Part shown: piece after piece, positions 33,383 to 41,877 of the stretch
How the letters are laid out: the number at the start of each line of letters is the position of its first letter
Numbering within the stretch: position 1 is the stretch's first letter
From: an uncultured Tateyamaria sp.
GTDB lineage: Bacteria; Pseudomonadota; Alphaproteobacteria; Rhodobacterales; Rhodobacteraceae
Direction of reading: 5' to 3'
NCBI RefSeq assembly: GCF_947496075.1
Contig: NZ_CANMBJ010000009.1
Coordinates: forward strand, 1-64,000
Length of the DNA: 64,000 nt
Translations under genes and position numbers: made by a program
Notes under the pieces: model-generated
What the model was told of the DNA's origin: nothing
Seen by the model: the letters and a program-made list of their open reading frames with translations, nothing else
Databases searched by the model: none

Positions 33383-33679
33383 ATGGGACTACTGACAAAG
33401 GACATTGAACGTGCCCCGTGCACAGTCGAAATCAGCCACAAATTCGAAAGCCTGCACGCGCATGTGCGGTTCAACAACGGTGCCGTGATCTATCCCGGCG
33501 ACGAGGTGCAAGTGCAGGGCCCCGAAATCATGGCCCCTTTCGGTGAAATCGTCACCGAAGACCGCGAGGCCGTGATTGTCCGCGCCTCCGCCCTCGAACG
33601 GCTCTGGACCCGCCTGACGGGCGATCTCGAAGTCATGGAACTCTGCGAATTCTCCTTCTCCGAAGAGGTGACGCTATGA
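33383..33679 (+). CDS. Small hypothetical protein between puhC and acsF
   Basis: 98 residues, soluble, no membrane segment or signal. Seen: EISHKFESLHAHVRFNNGAV, then YPGDEVQVQGPEIMAPFGE, which suggests a small beta-barrel, and an acidic C-terminus. It ends in an ATGA overlap with acsF, so the two are co-translated. Small genes at this position are common in purple-bacterial PGCs, which points to a role near the cyclase or H-subunit assembly, but I do not recognise a named function. Confidence 0.8.
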   Translation: MGLLTKDIERAPCTVEISHKFESLHAHVRFNNGAVIYPGDEVQVQGPEIMAPFGEIVTEDREAVIVRASALERLWTRLTGDLEVMELCEFSFSEEVTL

Positions 33680-34785
33680 ATGTTCGACACAGCAAACACA
33701 CCGCCGACGCCACTTCGGTCGAGGAAGGTCTGGCCATCGCCCAAGCGCAGGACGAACAATTCACGTCCGAATTCGCCACCGAAACGGCCATGCAGAACAC
33801 CCTGCTGACACCGCGCTTCTACACCACCGACTTTGACGAAATGGACGCAATCGACGTGTCCCCGGTGCGCGAAGATTGGGACAAGCTGATTGCGCAAATG
33901 GAATCCGACCCGAACAAGGGCCACTTCAAGAAAAACGAAGACTGGGACACCGTCGATTGGGACGGGATGGAACCGGAGCTGAAAAAGGAATTCATCGACT
34001 TCTTGATCAGCTCCTGCACAGCCGAGTTTTCGGGCTGCGTGCTCTACAAAGAGATGAAGCGGCGCGGCAACAACGAGGACATCACCCAGCTGTTCCAACT
34101 CATGGCACGGGACGAGGCGCGGCACGCGGGCTTCATCAATGATGCCCTGCGTGAGGCTGGCTTGCGCGTGAACCTCGGGTTCCTCACACAGAAGAAGAAA
34201 TACACCTACTTCCGGCCCAAGTTCATCTACTACGCCACCTACCTGTCGGAAAAGATCGGCTATGCCCGTTACATCACGATCTTCCGGCACCTGCAGGCCA
34301 ACCCGGAACACCGCTTCCACCCGATCTTCAAGTGGTTCGAAGAGTGGTGCAATGACGAGTTTTCGCATGGCGAGGCCTTTGCCCTGCTGATGAAGACGGA
34401 CCCGAAACTGACACGCGGCCTGAATGTCTACTGGATCAAGTTCTTCCTGACAGCGGTCTATGCCACCATGTACGTGCGCGACCACCAGCGCCCCGCCTTC
34501 CACAAGGCCCTTGGGGTCGAGCCTGACTGGTACGCGCACGAGGTGTTCACCAAGACCTCGAAACTGTCGGAACAGATCTTCCCCATCACGCTCGACATCG
34601 ACCACCCCCGCTGGCAGCGCCAGCTTGAGAAGCTGCAAAAGGCCAATGTCGACATGGCAGAGGCGAAGGGGCTGAAAAAGATCGGCGCACAGCTGCGGGC
34701 CGCAGCGGCCTTCGTGGCGCTCTACACGATCCCGGCGAAAAAGCACGTTGTGCCTGCGTCAACCCGCTTGGAGCCAGCGTATTGA
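33676..34785 (+). CDS. acsF: Aerobic Mg-protoporphyrin IX monomethyl ester oxidative cyclase
   Basis: 369 residues, diiron oxygenase that forms the fifth ring of protochlorophyllide with O2. Seen: EFSGCVLYKEMKRRG, MARDEARHAGF (E-x-x-H, about residues 147-150) and CNDEFSHGEAF (E-x-x-H, about 228-231), the ferritin-like diiron ligands; TPRFYTTDFDEMD is a conserved N-terminal segment. Its presence, with no bchE visible, marks an oxygen-dependent pathway as in aerobic anoxygenic phototrophs. A MITE-like element follows it. Confidence 0.97.
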   Translation: MNVRHSKHTADATSVEEGLAIAQAQDEQFTSEFATETAMQNTLLTPRFYTTDFDEMDAIDVSPVREDWDKLIAQMESDPNKGHFKKNEDWDTVDWDGMEPELKKEFIDFLISSCTAEFSGCVLYKEMKRRGNNEDITQLFQLMARDEARHAGFINDALREAGLRVNLGFLTQKKKYTYFRPKFIYYATYLSEKIGYARYITIFRHLQANPEHRFHPIFKWFEEWCNDEFSHGEAFALLMKTDPKLTRGLNVYWIKFFLTAVYATMYVRDHQRPAFHKALGVEPDWYAHEVFTKTSKLSEQIFPITLDIDHPRWQRQLEKLQKANVDMAEAKGLKKIGAQLRAAAAFVALYTIPAKKHVVPASTRLEPAY

Positions 34786-34848
34786 ACCACGTCGGTCGAC
34801 ATAAGACGGCGTTCCGGTGGAACTGTTGCGCCCGGCTTCAAGCCGGGC

Positions 34849-34970
34849 CGCGCCCGACCCTCCCCCCGGGAGGGCGCATGGGCAATGTCATGCACCGAAC
34901 CCAGGTTCTACGGAAATCCGACGCCTCACACCGCATTATTGCCGGGTGCGCCCACCCAGGCTCGGGCGCC
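34849..34970 (+). mobile_element. MITE-like 122-bp element B, copy 2, with adjoining hairpin
   Basis: It starts with CGCGCCCGACCCT and ends with AGGCTCGGGCGCC, an imperfect terminal inverted repeat, preceded by a 19-bp hairpin at 34830-34848. It matches copy 1 at both ends (e.g. CCCCCCGGGAGGGCGCATGG near the left end and GCGCCCACCCAGG near the right), but the middle differs. It fills the acsF-puhE gap in the orientation opposite to copy 1. Confidence 0.65.
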
Positions 34971-34996
34971 GCCCTCATCACATTGGGGGCACGTGA

Positions 34997-35806
34997 ATGA
35001 CCCCCTGGATCGCCGCCCTCATCGCCCTGTTCATCTGGTGGTTCTCCACCGGCACCATCCTGATGGCGGTCAAATACGCCGACCGTTCCGGCGAAAGGGC
35101 ACGGCGCGCCACGACTATCGCCGCCCTGCCCCTCGTGGCCCTTGGTGCTTACGGAACCTACTGGTCCATGACGCAAACGGACATTCTGGGCACCTATGTG
35201 GCGTTCCTGTCGGCCCTCGCCCTCTGGGGCTGGATCGAACTGGCCTTCCTGACGGGCGTCATCACCGGCCCCAACCGCATGCCACTGCCCCCGCACAAGG
35301 CGGAATGGGAACGGTTCATCCGTGCCTGGGGTACCGTCGCCTATCACGAGATGCTGTTGACCGCGGCGCTGGTCGGCATGGGCCTCGTACTCTGGCACGC
35401 CCCCAATCCGTTCGCCTTCTACACCTTCGCCGTGCTCTTCTTCGCCCGCGTCTCAGCCAAGCTGAATCTCTTTCTCGGCGTGCCCCGCATCCACGTGGAT
35501 TTTCTGCCCGAAGCACTCGCCCACCTGCCCAGCCACTTCCGCACGGCAGGCATGAACTGGCTCTTCCCGATCTCGGTCACGGCCCTGACATTCGCTGCCG
35601 CCTGCTGGCTCGAACGGCTCTACGCCGCCGAAACGACTGGTGCAGTCACGGGCTTTGCCCTGCTGACAGCACTCACGGCCCTCGCGGCCCTCGAACACTG
35701 GGTGATGGTCCTACCCATCCCCGACGAACGGCTCTGGCGCTGGATGCTGCCTGCGCCCAAACCAACCAAGAACTCGACACCACAAGGGGGACATCATGGA
35801 CTTTGA
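34997..35806 (+). CDS. puhE: PuhE/DUF3623 photosynthetic complex assembly membrane protein
   Basis: 269 residues with about seven hydrophobic segments. PuhE influences reaction-centre level and bacteriochlorophyll production in Rhodobacter. Seen: [20 protein letters not shown] at the N-terminus, [18 protein letters not shown], and [20 protein letters not shown], all characteristic of the family. Its end overlaps the hemA start by 11 bp. Confidence 0.93.
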   Translation: MTPWIAALIALFIWWFSTGTILMAVKYADRSGERARRATTIAALPLVALGAYGTYWSMTQTDILGTYVAFLSALALWGWIELAFLTGVITGPNRMPLPPHKAEWERFIRAWGTVAYHEMLLTAALVGMGLVLWHAPNPFAFYTFAVLFFARVSAKLNLFLGVPRIHVDFLPEALAHLPSHFRTAGMNWLFPISVTALTFAAACWLERLYAAETTGAVTGFALLTALTALAALEHWVMVLPIPDERLWRWMLPAPKPTKNSTPQGGHHGL

Positions 35807-37010
35807 TGTATTGTTCCAAAGCCAAATCGACGCGCTGAAGGACGAGGGGAACTATCGCATTTTCGCGGAACTGGAACGGAAGGCCGGAGCCTTTCCCAAG
35901 GCCAAGTGCCACGACCCTGAAGCCCCCGATGAAGTGACGGTGTGGTGTTCAAACGACTACCTCGGCATGGGCCAGCACGAAAGCGTCACCAAGGCGATGA
36001 AAGACGCGGTGGACCTCTACGGCGCAGGCGCAGGGGGCACGCGCAACATCTCGGGCACGAACCACGCGCACAAGCTGCTCGAAGCGGAACTGGCTGACCT
36101 GCACGGCAAGGAAAGCGCGCTCCTGTTCACCTCGGGCTACGTGTCGAATTGGGCTGCCCTCTCGACACTGGGCAGTCGCCTGCCCGACGCAGTGATCCTG
36201 TCGGACGAACTGAACCACGCCTCCATGATCGAAGGCATCCGCCACTCACGGGCCAACAAGGTGATCTGGAAACACAACGATCCCGAAGACCTCGACCGCA
36301 AGCTGGCGTCCCTGCCCGCCAACGCCCCCAAGATCGTCGCCTTCGAATCCGTCTACTCCATGGACGGCGACATCTGCCCCATGCAGGAAATCGTCGAAGT
36401 GGCCGAAAAGCACGGCGCCATGACGTATCTGGACGAAGTGCACGCCGTGGGCCTCTACGGCCCGCGCGGCGGCGGCATCTCGGAACAGGAAGGGCTGGCC
36501 AACCGCATCACCCTGATCGAGGGCACACTTGGCAAGGCCTACGGCGTGGTGGGCGGCTACATCACCGGCTCAGATGCGATGTGCGACTTCATCCGCTCGT
36601 TCTCAAGCGGCTTCATCTTCACAACCGCCCTGCCGCCTGCCGTCGCATCAGCGGCGCGTACGTCCATCCGCCACCTCAAGCAATCGGACCAGGAACGCAT
36701 CGAACAACGCAAACGCGTCGCCTACCTGCGCAAACGGCTGGACCAGGAGGGGATCCCCCATATGGACAACCCCAGCCACATCATCCCGGTGATGATCAAG
36801 GACCCGGTCAAATGCCGGATGCTGTCGGACTACCTGATGCAGCGCTACGGGATCTACGTACAGCCGATCAATTACCCCACCGTGCCCAAGGGCACCGAAC
36901 GGCTGCGGTTCACCCCCTCTCCCCTGCACAGCACCGAGGACATCGAACACCTCGTCATGGCGCTAAAAGACCTATGGAAACAGTGCGCTATTGCCCACGC
37001 CGTCGCCTGA
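35796..37010 (+). CDS. hemA: 5-aminolevulinate synthase
   Basis: 404 residues, PLP enzyme condensing glycine and succinyl-CoA to 5-aminolevulinate (Shemin pathway), the entry to heme and bacteriochlorophyll. Seen: [44 protein letters not shown] and the PLP-lysine motif [14 protein letters not shown]. Located inside the PGC between puhE and cytochrome c2, as in many Rhodobacterales. Chromosomal paralogues may exist elsewhere. The start overlaps puhE and has AAGGGGG upstream. Confidence 0.97.
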   Translation: MDFDVLFQSQIDALKDEGNYRIFAELERKAGAFPKAKCHDPEAPDEVTVWCSNDYLGMGQHESVTKAMKDAVDLYGAGAGGTRNISGTNHAHKLLEAELADLHGKESALLFTSGYVSNWAALSTLGSRLPDAVILSDELNHASMIEGIRHSRANKVIWKHNDPEDLDRKLASLPANAPKIVAFESVYSMDGDICPMQEIVEVAEKHGAMTYLDEVHAVGLYGPRGGGISEQEGLANRITLIEGTLGKAYGVVGGYITGSDAMCDFIRSFSSGFIFTTALPPAVASAARTSIRHLKQSDQERIEQRKRVAYLRKRLDQEGIPHMDNPSHIIPVMIKDPVKCRMLSDYLMQRYGIYVQPINYPTVPKGTERLRFTPSPLHSTEDIEHLVMALKDLWKQCAIAHAVA

Positions 37011-37047
37011 CAGGGGAAAACCCGCCTACATTTCCCGCCGATCCGTG

Positions 37048-37077
37048 GATCAAGTCAAAGTTACTGTTGACTTGATC
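37048..37077. promoter_or_regulatory. Perfect inverted repeat upstream of the cytochrome c2 gene
   Basis: GATCAAGTCAA (37048-37058) and TTGACTTGATC (37067-37077) are perfect complements with an 8-bp spacer. They lie 46 bp before the cytochrome c2 ATG. The right arm contains TTGACT, usable as a -35 element. It could be an operator or an attenuating hairpin after hemA. It does not fit the PpsR box or the FNR layout. Confidence 0.6.
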
Positions 37078-37122
37078 ACGAAGCCGCTACGTTCTTGCGA
37101 AGAACTTTGGAAGGAGATTCAC

Positions 37123-37572
37123 ATGTTCCGCACACTTGCCATCGCAGCCACAACTGCCACGCTGGCCGTGCCCGCATTTGCTGACGGCCACGCAGCCTCC
37201 GGCGACGTCGCCGAAGGGGAAAAGGCATTCCGCCAATGCATCTCGTGCCACGTCGTCCAGAACGAAGCAGGCGATACACTCGCAGGCCGCAACGCCAAGA
37301 CCGGCCCGAACCTCTACGGGATCGCAGGCGGCCAGTTCGGCATGGTCGAAGGCTTCCGCTACTCTGACATCAACCAGCTCGCAGCCGAGATGGAAGGCCT
37401 CGTGATCACCGAGGAAGTGTTCGTGGCCTATGCCCAGGACCCTACGGCCTACTTGCGTGAGGTCACCGGCGACAAGGGTCGCAGCAAGATGACCTACAAG
37501 GTTCGCAAGGAAGAGGACGCCGTGAACCTCTACGCCTACCTCGCCTCTCTGCAGGCTGACGGCGGCAGCTAA
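37123..37572 (+). CDS. cycA: Cytochrome c2
   Basis: 149 residues including a signal peptide (MFRTLAIAATTATLAVPAFA), so periplasmic. It carries electrons from the cytochrome bc1 complex to the photo-oxidised reaction centre. Seen: CISCH heme attachment at residues 39-43, GPNLYGIAGGQFG, and SKMTYKVRKEED with the probable methionine ligand. Good AAGGAG site. A Rho-independent terminator follows, so this is the end of the right-going PGC half. Confidence 0.93.
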   Translation: MFRTLAIAATTATLAVPAFADGHAASGDVAEGEKAFRQCISCHVVQNEAGDTLAGRNAKTGPNLYGIAGGQFGMVEGFRYSDINQLAAEMEGLVITEEVFVAYAQDPTAYLREVTGDKGRSKMTYKVRKEEDAVNLYAYLASLQADGGS

Positions 37573-37591
37573 GCCGAACCCTGATACAGTC

Positions 37592-37623
37592 AAAAAAGGC
37601 CGTCGGACCCCCGGCGGCCTTTT
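37592..37623 (+). terminator. Rho-independent terminator after cycA
   Basis: AAAAAAGGCCGTCGG, a short loop, then CCGGCGGCCTTTT: a GC-rich stem with a U tract, 20 bp after the stop. Confidence 0.85.
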
Positions 37624-37768
37624 GTACATGTGGCGCATTCCCGCCGATTGGGCTGGGCAATGGCGGTGATGTGAATGCCCGCTGGCCAAAAGTGACGACA
37701 AGGGACTGGACGCCACCGCACGGACTTTGCATCTGTCTGCGCATTGAACACCGAACCAGAGGACAACA

Positions 37769-39337
37769 ATGGCCCTCACAGCCCCCATGACGCGCCGCAG
37801 CGCCCTTGCCACGCTTCTGGCAGGCGTCGCCCTGCCACGAACAGTGCTCGGTCAAGCCACAGGGCAAGCGTTTTCCTTCGAATGGCTCAAGAACCGGATG
37901 CAGGCGCGGGCGCAAGAACCTGACACGCCGCCCCCGCCGTTGGACAATTTCCTCCAGAACCTGACCTATGACGATTACCGCAACATCTATTTCCGGCCGG
38001 AAGCCGCGCGGTGGTCCGACACCCCCCTGCCCTTCCATGTCTCATCCTTCCATCCCGGCTGGCTGTTCAAAGAACCGGTGCAAATCCACGAAGTCACGGA
38101 TGGCACCGCCCGCCCGCTCATTTTCTCGACCGACGATTTCGAATATCGCAACGATGTGGGCACGCGCGTGCCAGACCACGCGGAACTGTCAGGCATCGCC
38201 GGCCTTAAGCTGACCCACCCGCTGAACACAGCCGACAAGTTTGACGAGGTGGTGACCTTTCTCGGTGCCAGTTATTTCCGCGCCCTGGGCCGCGGCAACA
38301 GCTATGGCCTCTCGGCCCGCGGCCTCGCCATCAACACATGGCTGAACGGTCCCGAGGAGTTCCCCCGCTTCTCCGAATTCTGGCTGGAAAAGCCCAAGAC
38401 AGCGGACACGTCGCTGACAGTCTACGCAGCCCTCGACAGCGCCTCGGTCACCGGGGCCTACAAGTTCACGATCACACCCGGCGACGACACCACCATGGAC
38501 GTCGAAGCAACGCTGTTCTTCCGCGAAGCGGTCCCGCAACTCGGCCTCGGCCCCCTCACCTCGATGTTCTATTTCGCCGAACACTCCGAACGGGATTTCG
38601 ACGACTTCCGCCGCCAGGTCCACGACAGCGAAGCGCTCAAGATCATCCGCAAGGACGGCAACGTGATCATGCGCCCGCTCAACAACCCGCCCCGCGTGTC
38701 CAGCTCCTATTTCAACGAACCGAACATGGCCCAGTTCGGCCTGATCCAGCGCGACCGCACCTATGAGGACTACCAGGACGCAGGCGCGCGTTACCACGAC
38801 CGCCCCTCCGTGATGATCGAACCCCTGAACGATTGGGGACCGGGCACCGTGCGCCTCGTTGAAATCCCGGCAGAGCTTGAGATCGACGACAACATCGTCG
38901 CCTTCTGGGTGCCCAAGACCGCACCGCAAGCCGGGGAAAGCCGCACCTACAGCTACCGCATGCACTGGGGCGACCTGCCCCCCTCAGGCGATCTAGCCTG
39001 GGTGCAAGGCACGCTCGCCGGCATCGGCGGCCCGTCGGGCGTTCCGCTGGACAACCCCAACCTGCGAAAATTCGTGGTGGATTTTCAGGGCGGCGCGCTC
39101 GGGTCCATGCCCGAAGACGCTGACGTGTCCCCGATCATCACTCACTCCGCCGGAGAGATCGACGGCATGGTCCTGCACAAGGTCACAGGTGCGGCGGTCC
39201 CAACCTGGCGCCTGTTCATCGACATCGACGGGCAGGATCACGACCTGATCGAACTCACCGCCCACGTCGCCGATGACACACAACGGCTCTCGGAAACATG
39301 GGTCTTCCAATGGCTGCGGGAGGTCGCACCCACCTAA
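37769..39337 (+). CDS. Periplasmic glucan biosynthesis protein OpgG/OpgD (MdoG)
   Basis: 522 residues. MdoG-family proteins build osmoregulated periplasmic glucans. Seen: an N-terminal twin-arginine-type signal (MTRRSALATLLAGVALP), consistent with OpgD-like Tat export, and then the family pattern RNIYFRPEAARW, FEYRNDV, ATFLGASYFRALG-like sequence (VTFLGASYFRALGRGN), YGLSARGLAINT and FREAVPQLGLGPLTSMFYF. The RR signal suggests OpgD rather than OpgG, but I cannot separate them. No opgH partner is present, so it would act with one encoded elsewhere. Confidence 0.9.
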   Translation: MALTAPMTRRSALATLLAGVALPRTVLGQATGQAFSFEWLKNRMQARAQEPDTPPPPLDNFLQNLTYDDYRNIYFRPEAARWSDTPLPFHVSSFHPGWLFKEPVQIHEVTDGTARPLIFSTDDFEYRNDVGTRVPDHAELSGIAGLKLTHPLNTADKFDEVVTFLGASYFRALGRGNSYGLSARGLAINTWLNGPEEFPRFSEFWLEKPKTADTSLTVYAALDSASVTGAYKFTITPGDDTTMDVEATLFFREAVPQLGLGPLTSMFYFAEHSERDFDDFRRQVHDSEALKIIRKDGNVIMRPLNNPPRVSSSYFNEPNMAQFGLIQRDRTYEDYQDAGARYHDRPSVMIEPLNDWGPGTVRLVEIPAELEIDDNIVAFWVPKTAPQAGESRTYSYRMHWGDLPPSGDLAWVQGTLAGIGGPSGVPLDNPNLRKFVVDFQGGALGSMPEDADVSPIITHSAGEIDGMVLHKVTGAAVPTWRLFIDIDGQDHDLIELTAHVADDTQRLSETWVFQWLREVAPT

Positions 39338-39400
39338 GGTGCGCCCGCGCACCATTTGCGATCCCGAGTACGGCAAAATGGCATTCTCCTAATCCCCCTT

Positions 39401-39436
39401 CATTTCGCCAAACAAACCGCCCCCGCAGGGCCGGTT
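39401..39436 (+). repeat. Dispersed hairpin repeat A, short variant
   Basis: CATTTCGCCAAACAAACCGC followed by CCCCGCAGGGCCGG; it shares its left half with the bchN copy. It lies in the 277-bp gap between opgG and the lipoprotein gene; I see nothing else in that gap. Confidence 0.55.
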
Positions 39437-39614
39437 GTCATCCGCGCTTGGAAACAGAACAGGTTCTGAAAGCGTGGCAGACATCGCACACGTCAAAAAG
39501 AAGGGCGGTAATCGCTTAAGTAGAGTTGAACTAAGGTTCAAAAGCTCACAATTTGCCGCCGACAATCCAGCGCTCAGGAAACTGGCCATCTGGTTGAAAT
39601 CGAAAGGAAATGAC

Positions 39615-40157
39615 GTGCGCAAAAATCTTTGTATCATTGCGATAGCAGCCATAGGTCTCGCGGCCTGTGTGACACCACCACCCGCAGGCAAGATTAGTGA
39701 CACCGCCGTCGCTCAGACCACCCTCTCTATCGCCGCACAGGCGGTCGACATTTGTGGCCGCACTTTCCCGAATGTGACCGGAGCAGCTGACGCGCTGCAA
39801 CGGGCAGGATTTTCAGAAACCGCAGAGCGCTTCGAAAACGGCAACGAGCTGGACGACCCAAGCCGTCAGGTGCGCGTACAAGTGGGCGAGCGGCCCGTAA
39901 ACGGCGGTCGCAAAGAACATGTTTGCCTGATCTCGGTGATCGGCATGACACCCGAGCAAGGCTTTGCACTGGCTCAGCCGTGGGTGCAGCGGTACGACGC
40001 GATCACAAATGCCGAAGCTGGTCAGGGGCTGTCGTCTCGTGCAATTCAGGCTTGGCGAAGTGAGACGCCCGACCGCATCGCCTTTATTGCAGCCAACAAG
40101 GCGAACAACGCATTCCGTCAGGCAGGGGCATCCGTCCGATTGATCCTGATCCAATAA
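39615..40157 (+). CDS. Putative lipoprotein of unknown function
   Basis: 180 residues from a GTG start at 39615 with GGAAA upstream. Seen: a basic N-terminus and a hydrophobic stretch (IIAIAAIGLAAC) ending in a lipobox cysteine followed by VTPPPAGK, so it should be lipidated and membrane-anchored. The rest has two more cysteines (DICGRTFPNV, EHVCLISVIG) that could pair. The frame is open upstream to 39435, but the lipobox favours the GTG. I do not recognise a family. Confidence 0.75.
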   Translation: MRKNLCIIAIAAIGLAACVTPPPAGKISDTAVAQTTLSIAAQAVDICGRTFPNVTGAADALQRAGFSETAERFENGNELDDPSRQVRVQVGERPVNGGRKEHVCLISVIGMTPEQGFALAQPWVQRYDAITNAEAGQGLSSRAIQAWRSETPDRIAFIAANKANNAFRQAGASVRLILIQ

Positions 40158-40174
40158 GGGGCTCAAAAGAGCGG

Positions 40175-40255
40175 TCAGGCGCTGAACGATGTAACCGTTG
40201 AGAAGAGCGCGACCACCACCCAAAAAACCGCAAAAACTTCAATGGCAAGACGCAT
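40175..40255 (-). CDS. Very small hydrophobic ORF downstream of the winged-helix gene
   Basis: 26 residues (MRLAIEVFAVFWVVVALFST and six more), essentially one membrane segment, with GGAGAAG upstream. A GTG 45 bases earlier would give 41 residues. It lies in the 207-bp gap after the winged-helix gene and on the same strand, so it could be a third gene of that operon or a remnant of a membrane protein. The evidence is only size, hydrophobicity and the ribosome site. Confidence 0.3.
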   Translation of the reverse strand: MRLAIEVFAVFWVVVALFSTVTSFSA

Positions 40256-40364
40256 GCGGTTCAGGTGCTTCTCCGCAAACCTGAATCGTGAGCACCCCAC
40301 CTTTCAACGGACGTGTTCTGGACGGAAACTGATGGCAGAGCCCAACATCGGCAAATCCATCAGC

Positions 40365-40667
40365 TCAGCTCTGTGGCGTCGCAGACTTGCAGATCTCCCT
40401 CATGACATCGATGTACTTACGAAACGCCGCCGCTCCGCTTTCCGAGAGGCGATAGACCGTATGCGGCCGCCCCTCGAGCACCATTCGGCTGTGCAAGTAC
40501 CCGGCACCGCCAAGTTTTTTCAGGTGGGCATCAAGATTCCCATCCGTGATGGAAAGCGACACCTTCAACTGAGAAAAGCTTGGTTCCCCTACGTACAGAA
40601 GTAAGCATAGCCGCGTTCTGACCGGTTGATGGAAGATCGCATCGGGGGCCGGTGGAACCGACTGCAT
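40365..40667 (-). CDS. Winged-helix transcriptional regulator (ArsR/MarR-like)
   Basis: 100 residues, a single winged helix-turn-helix domain of the HTH_34 type. Seen: PVRTRLCLLLYVGEPSFSQL (helices 1-2), LSITDGNLDAHLKKLGGAGY (recognition helix region) and the wing VLEGRPHTVYRLSESGAAAF. No ligand-binding domain. Its ATG shares a base with the stop of the DUF1835 gene (TGATG), so they form one operon. Tandem palindromes upstream of that operon are candidate autoregulatory operators. Confidence 0.85.
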   Translation of the reverse strand: MQSVPPAPDAIFHQPVRTRLCLLLYVGEPSFSQLKVSLSITDGNLDAHLKKLGGAGYLHSRMVLEGRPHTVYRLSESGAAAFRKYIDVMREICKSATPQS

Positions 40668-41671
40668 CAGACTGTCCGGCGCGCGAATTGCGCGGCGCCC
40701 TTGTTCCAGGTCCAGACTGTATCAGACGATGTGACTTCAACGCCACCCAGCCAGCCGTCACGCCTCATCAGACCAAATGCATCTTCCTCTCCGTTCAAAA
40801 CCCTACGCCCCACCTCCGTGAGGCTCACGCGCTGGTCGTCAAATGTTGGTGGCGCTTCTGATGTGAACGAAGGAAAGCGAAACGGGGATGGTTCACACGC
40901 CGCAAGGCCAGCCGCACATAGGGAGCCTATGATTTGGTACGTTGGCCAATCCCCGATGAAGAGTGCGGTTTCCATGTCCATGTTCTGCAAGAACAGTCTC
41001 TTTGGGTTGCTGACATTTTGGCCCATCAAACTCAGCACTTGCGTCTCTGTCCGGGTCAATCCGGTTACCGCGTTCGGGAATTCTTCAAAATGACGCTGGA
41101 GTGCGGCCGCTAAAAAGGACAGTTCGCGCAGATCATTGTCCAGAAACGCCAATAGGTCATTTGGATCACTGGACCGAAATGCCGCCCAACCCGCGGCTGC
41201 CAGTTTGAGCATTGTCTCGGTCACCGGTTGCTGCAACGGGACAAGCGATGCCATCTGGTCCGCATTCAGCTGTCCAATCCCCTTGAAATCCGGCTTTTCG
41301 GCAAACCGATCGATGCAGATCATGTCCAGCCTGATGTCGTCCATAGGCGCGCGCGAGAACCAATCGAGGATTTGCAGAATTTGAAGTTGGTCGAGCAGGT
41401 CATGCTCGAACCATAACGTCACCTTGTCGTAGCTTGGCGCGGCGTTCAGATGTCGGTCCCTGAGTTGAAAATCGCGTTTGACATCTGTTGCGTCAGCATC
41501 AGGACCAGCGAGGTATTCTGCGCGGAGATTCCCCAGTTCGGAGAGGGACAGCTTTGCCGGAAACGGACCATGATGCATGGGATCACGCCACGGCAAAACG
41601 TCGCCGGTCACAATGCTTTGCTTGATGGTGTTCGCGGCACCATCGCCATTCGTGATGTTCAGGGTTTTCAT
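40667..41671 (-). CDS. DUF1835 domain-containing protein
   Basis: 334 residues. Seen: LNITNGDGAANTIKQSIVTG, then VLPWRDPMHHGPFP, the N-terminal DUF1835 signature; VTLWFEHDLLDQLQILQIL; and a C-terminal domain that reads as a winged helix (SLTEVGRRVLNGEEDAFGL). The biochemical role of DUF1835 is unknown. It is the first gene of an operon with a winged-helix regulator; two CTCTG-N5-CAGAG palindromes lie 23-55 bp upstream. Confidence 0.82.
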   Translation of the reverse strand: MKTLNITNGDGAANTIKQSIVTGDVLPWRDPMHHGPFPAKLSLSELGNLRAEYLAGPDADATDVKRDFQLRDRHLNAAPSYDKVTLWFEHDLLDQLQILQILDWFSRAPMDDIRLDMICIDRFAEKPDFKGIGQLNADQMASLVPLQQPVTETMLKLAAAGWAAFRSSDPNDLLAFLDNDLRELSFLAAALQRHFEEFPNAVTGLTRTETQVLSLMGQNVSNPKRLFLQNMDMETALFIGDWPTYQIIGSLCAAGLAACEPSPFRFPSFTSEAPPTFDDQRVSLTEVGRRVLNGEEDAFGLMRRDGWLGGVEVTSSDTVWTWNKGAAQFARRTV

Positions 41672-41693
41672 CGCAACCTCACAGGTTCAATTA

Positions 41694-41726
41694 CTCTGTA
41701 AAGCAGAGTCACTCTGCGATTCAGAG
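41694..41726. promoter_or_regulatory. Tandem operator: two CTCTG-N5-CAGAG palindromes
   Basis: CTCTGTAAAGCAGAG (41694-41708) and CTCTGCGATTCAGAG (41712-41726), 18 bp centre to centre. They lie directly upstream of the DUF1835/winged-helix operon. They probably bind the operon's own regulator. Confidence 0.65.
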
Positions 41727-41800
41727 CACCTTGTCAAACGATTTTTGAGAATCGTTGGTTCAATGACCGCTTGCGCAACCGACCCAACTCAGTTTCTTCT

Positions 41801-41850
41801 GACCAGAAATACGACGGGGGAGGCGCGCAGCGCCGGGGGCAGAGCCCCTA
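41801..41850 (+). repeat. Dispersed hairpin repeat A, diverged copy
   Basis: GACCAGAAATACGACGGGGG then AGGCGCGCAGCGCCGGGGGC, matching the layout of 1631-1690 with changed loops. An 8-bp hairpin (GGCGCATC-CT-GATGCGCC, 41858-41875) follows and sits just after the DinB stop. Confidence 0.55.
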
Positions 41851-41877
41851 ACCGTAAGGCGCATCCTGATGCGCCCC

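Noticed and set aside
33490-34746. 418-codon open frame antisense to acsF
   Set aside because: Shadow of acsF, with no motif.
37048-37077. FNR/FnrL box upstream of cytochrome c2
   Set aside because: FNR needs TTGAT-N4-ATCAA; here the halves face the opposite way (TCAA ... TTGA).
39435-39614. 60-codon upstream extension of the lipoprotein
   Set aside because: It would bury the lipobox signal internally; the GTG at 39615 with GGAAA fits a lipoprotein.
40242-40604. 120-codon plus-strand frame over the winged-helix gene
   Set aside because: Antisense to a gene with clear winged-helix motifs; no similarity of its own.
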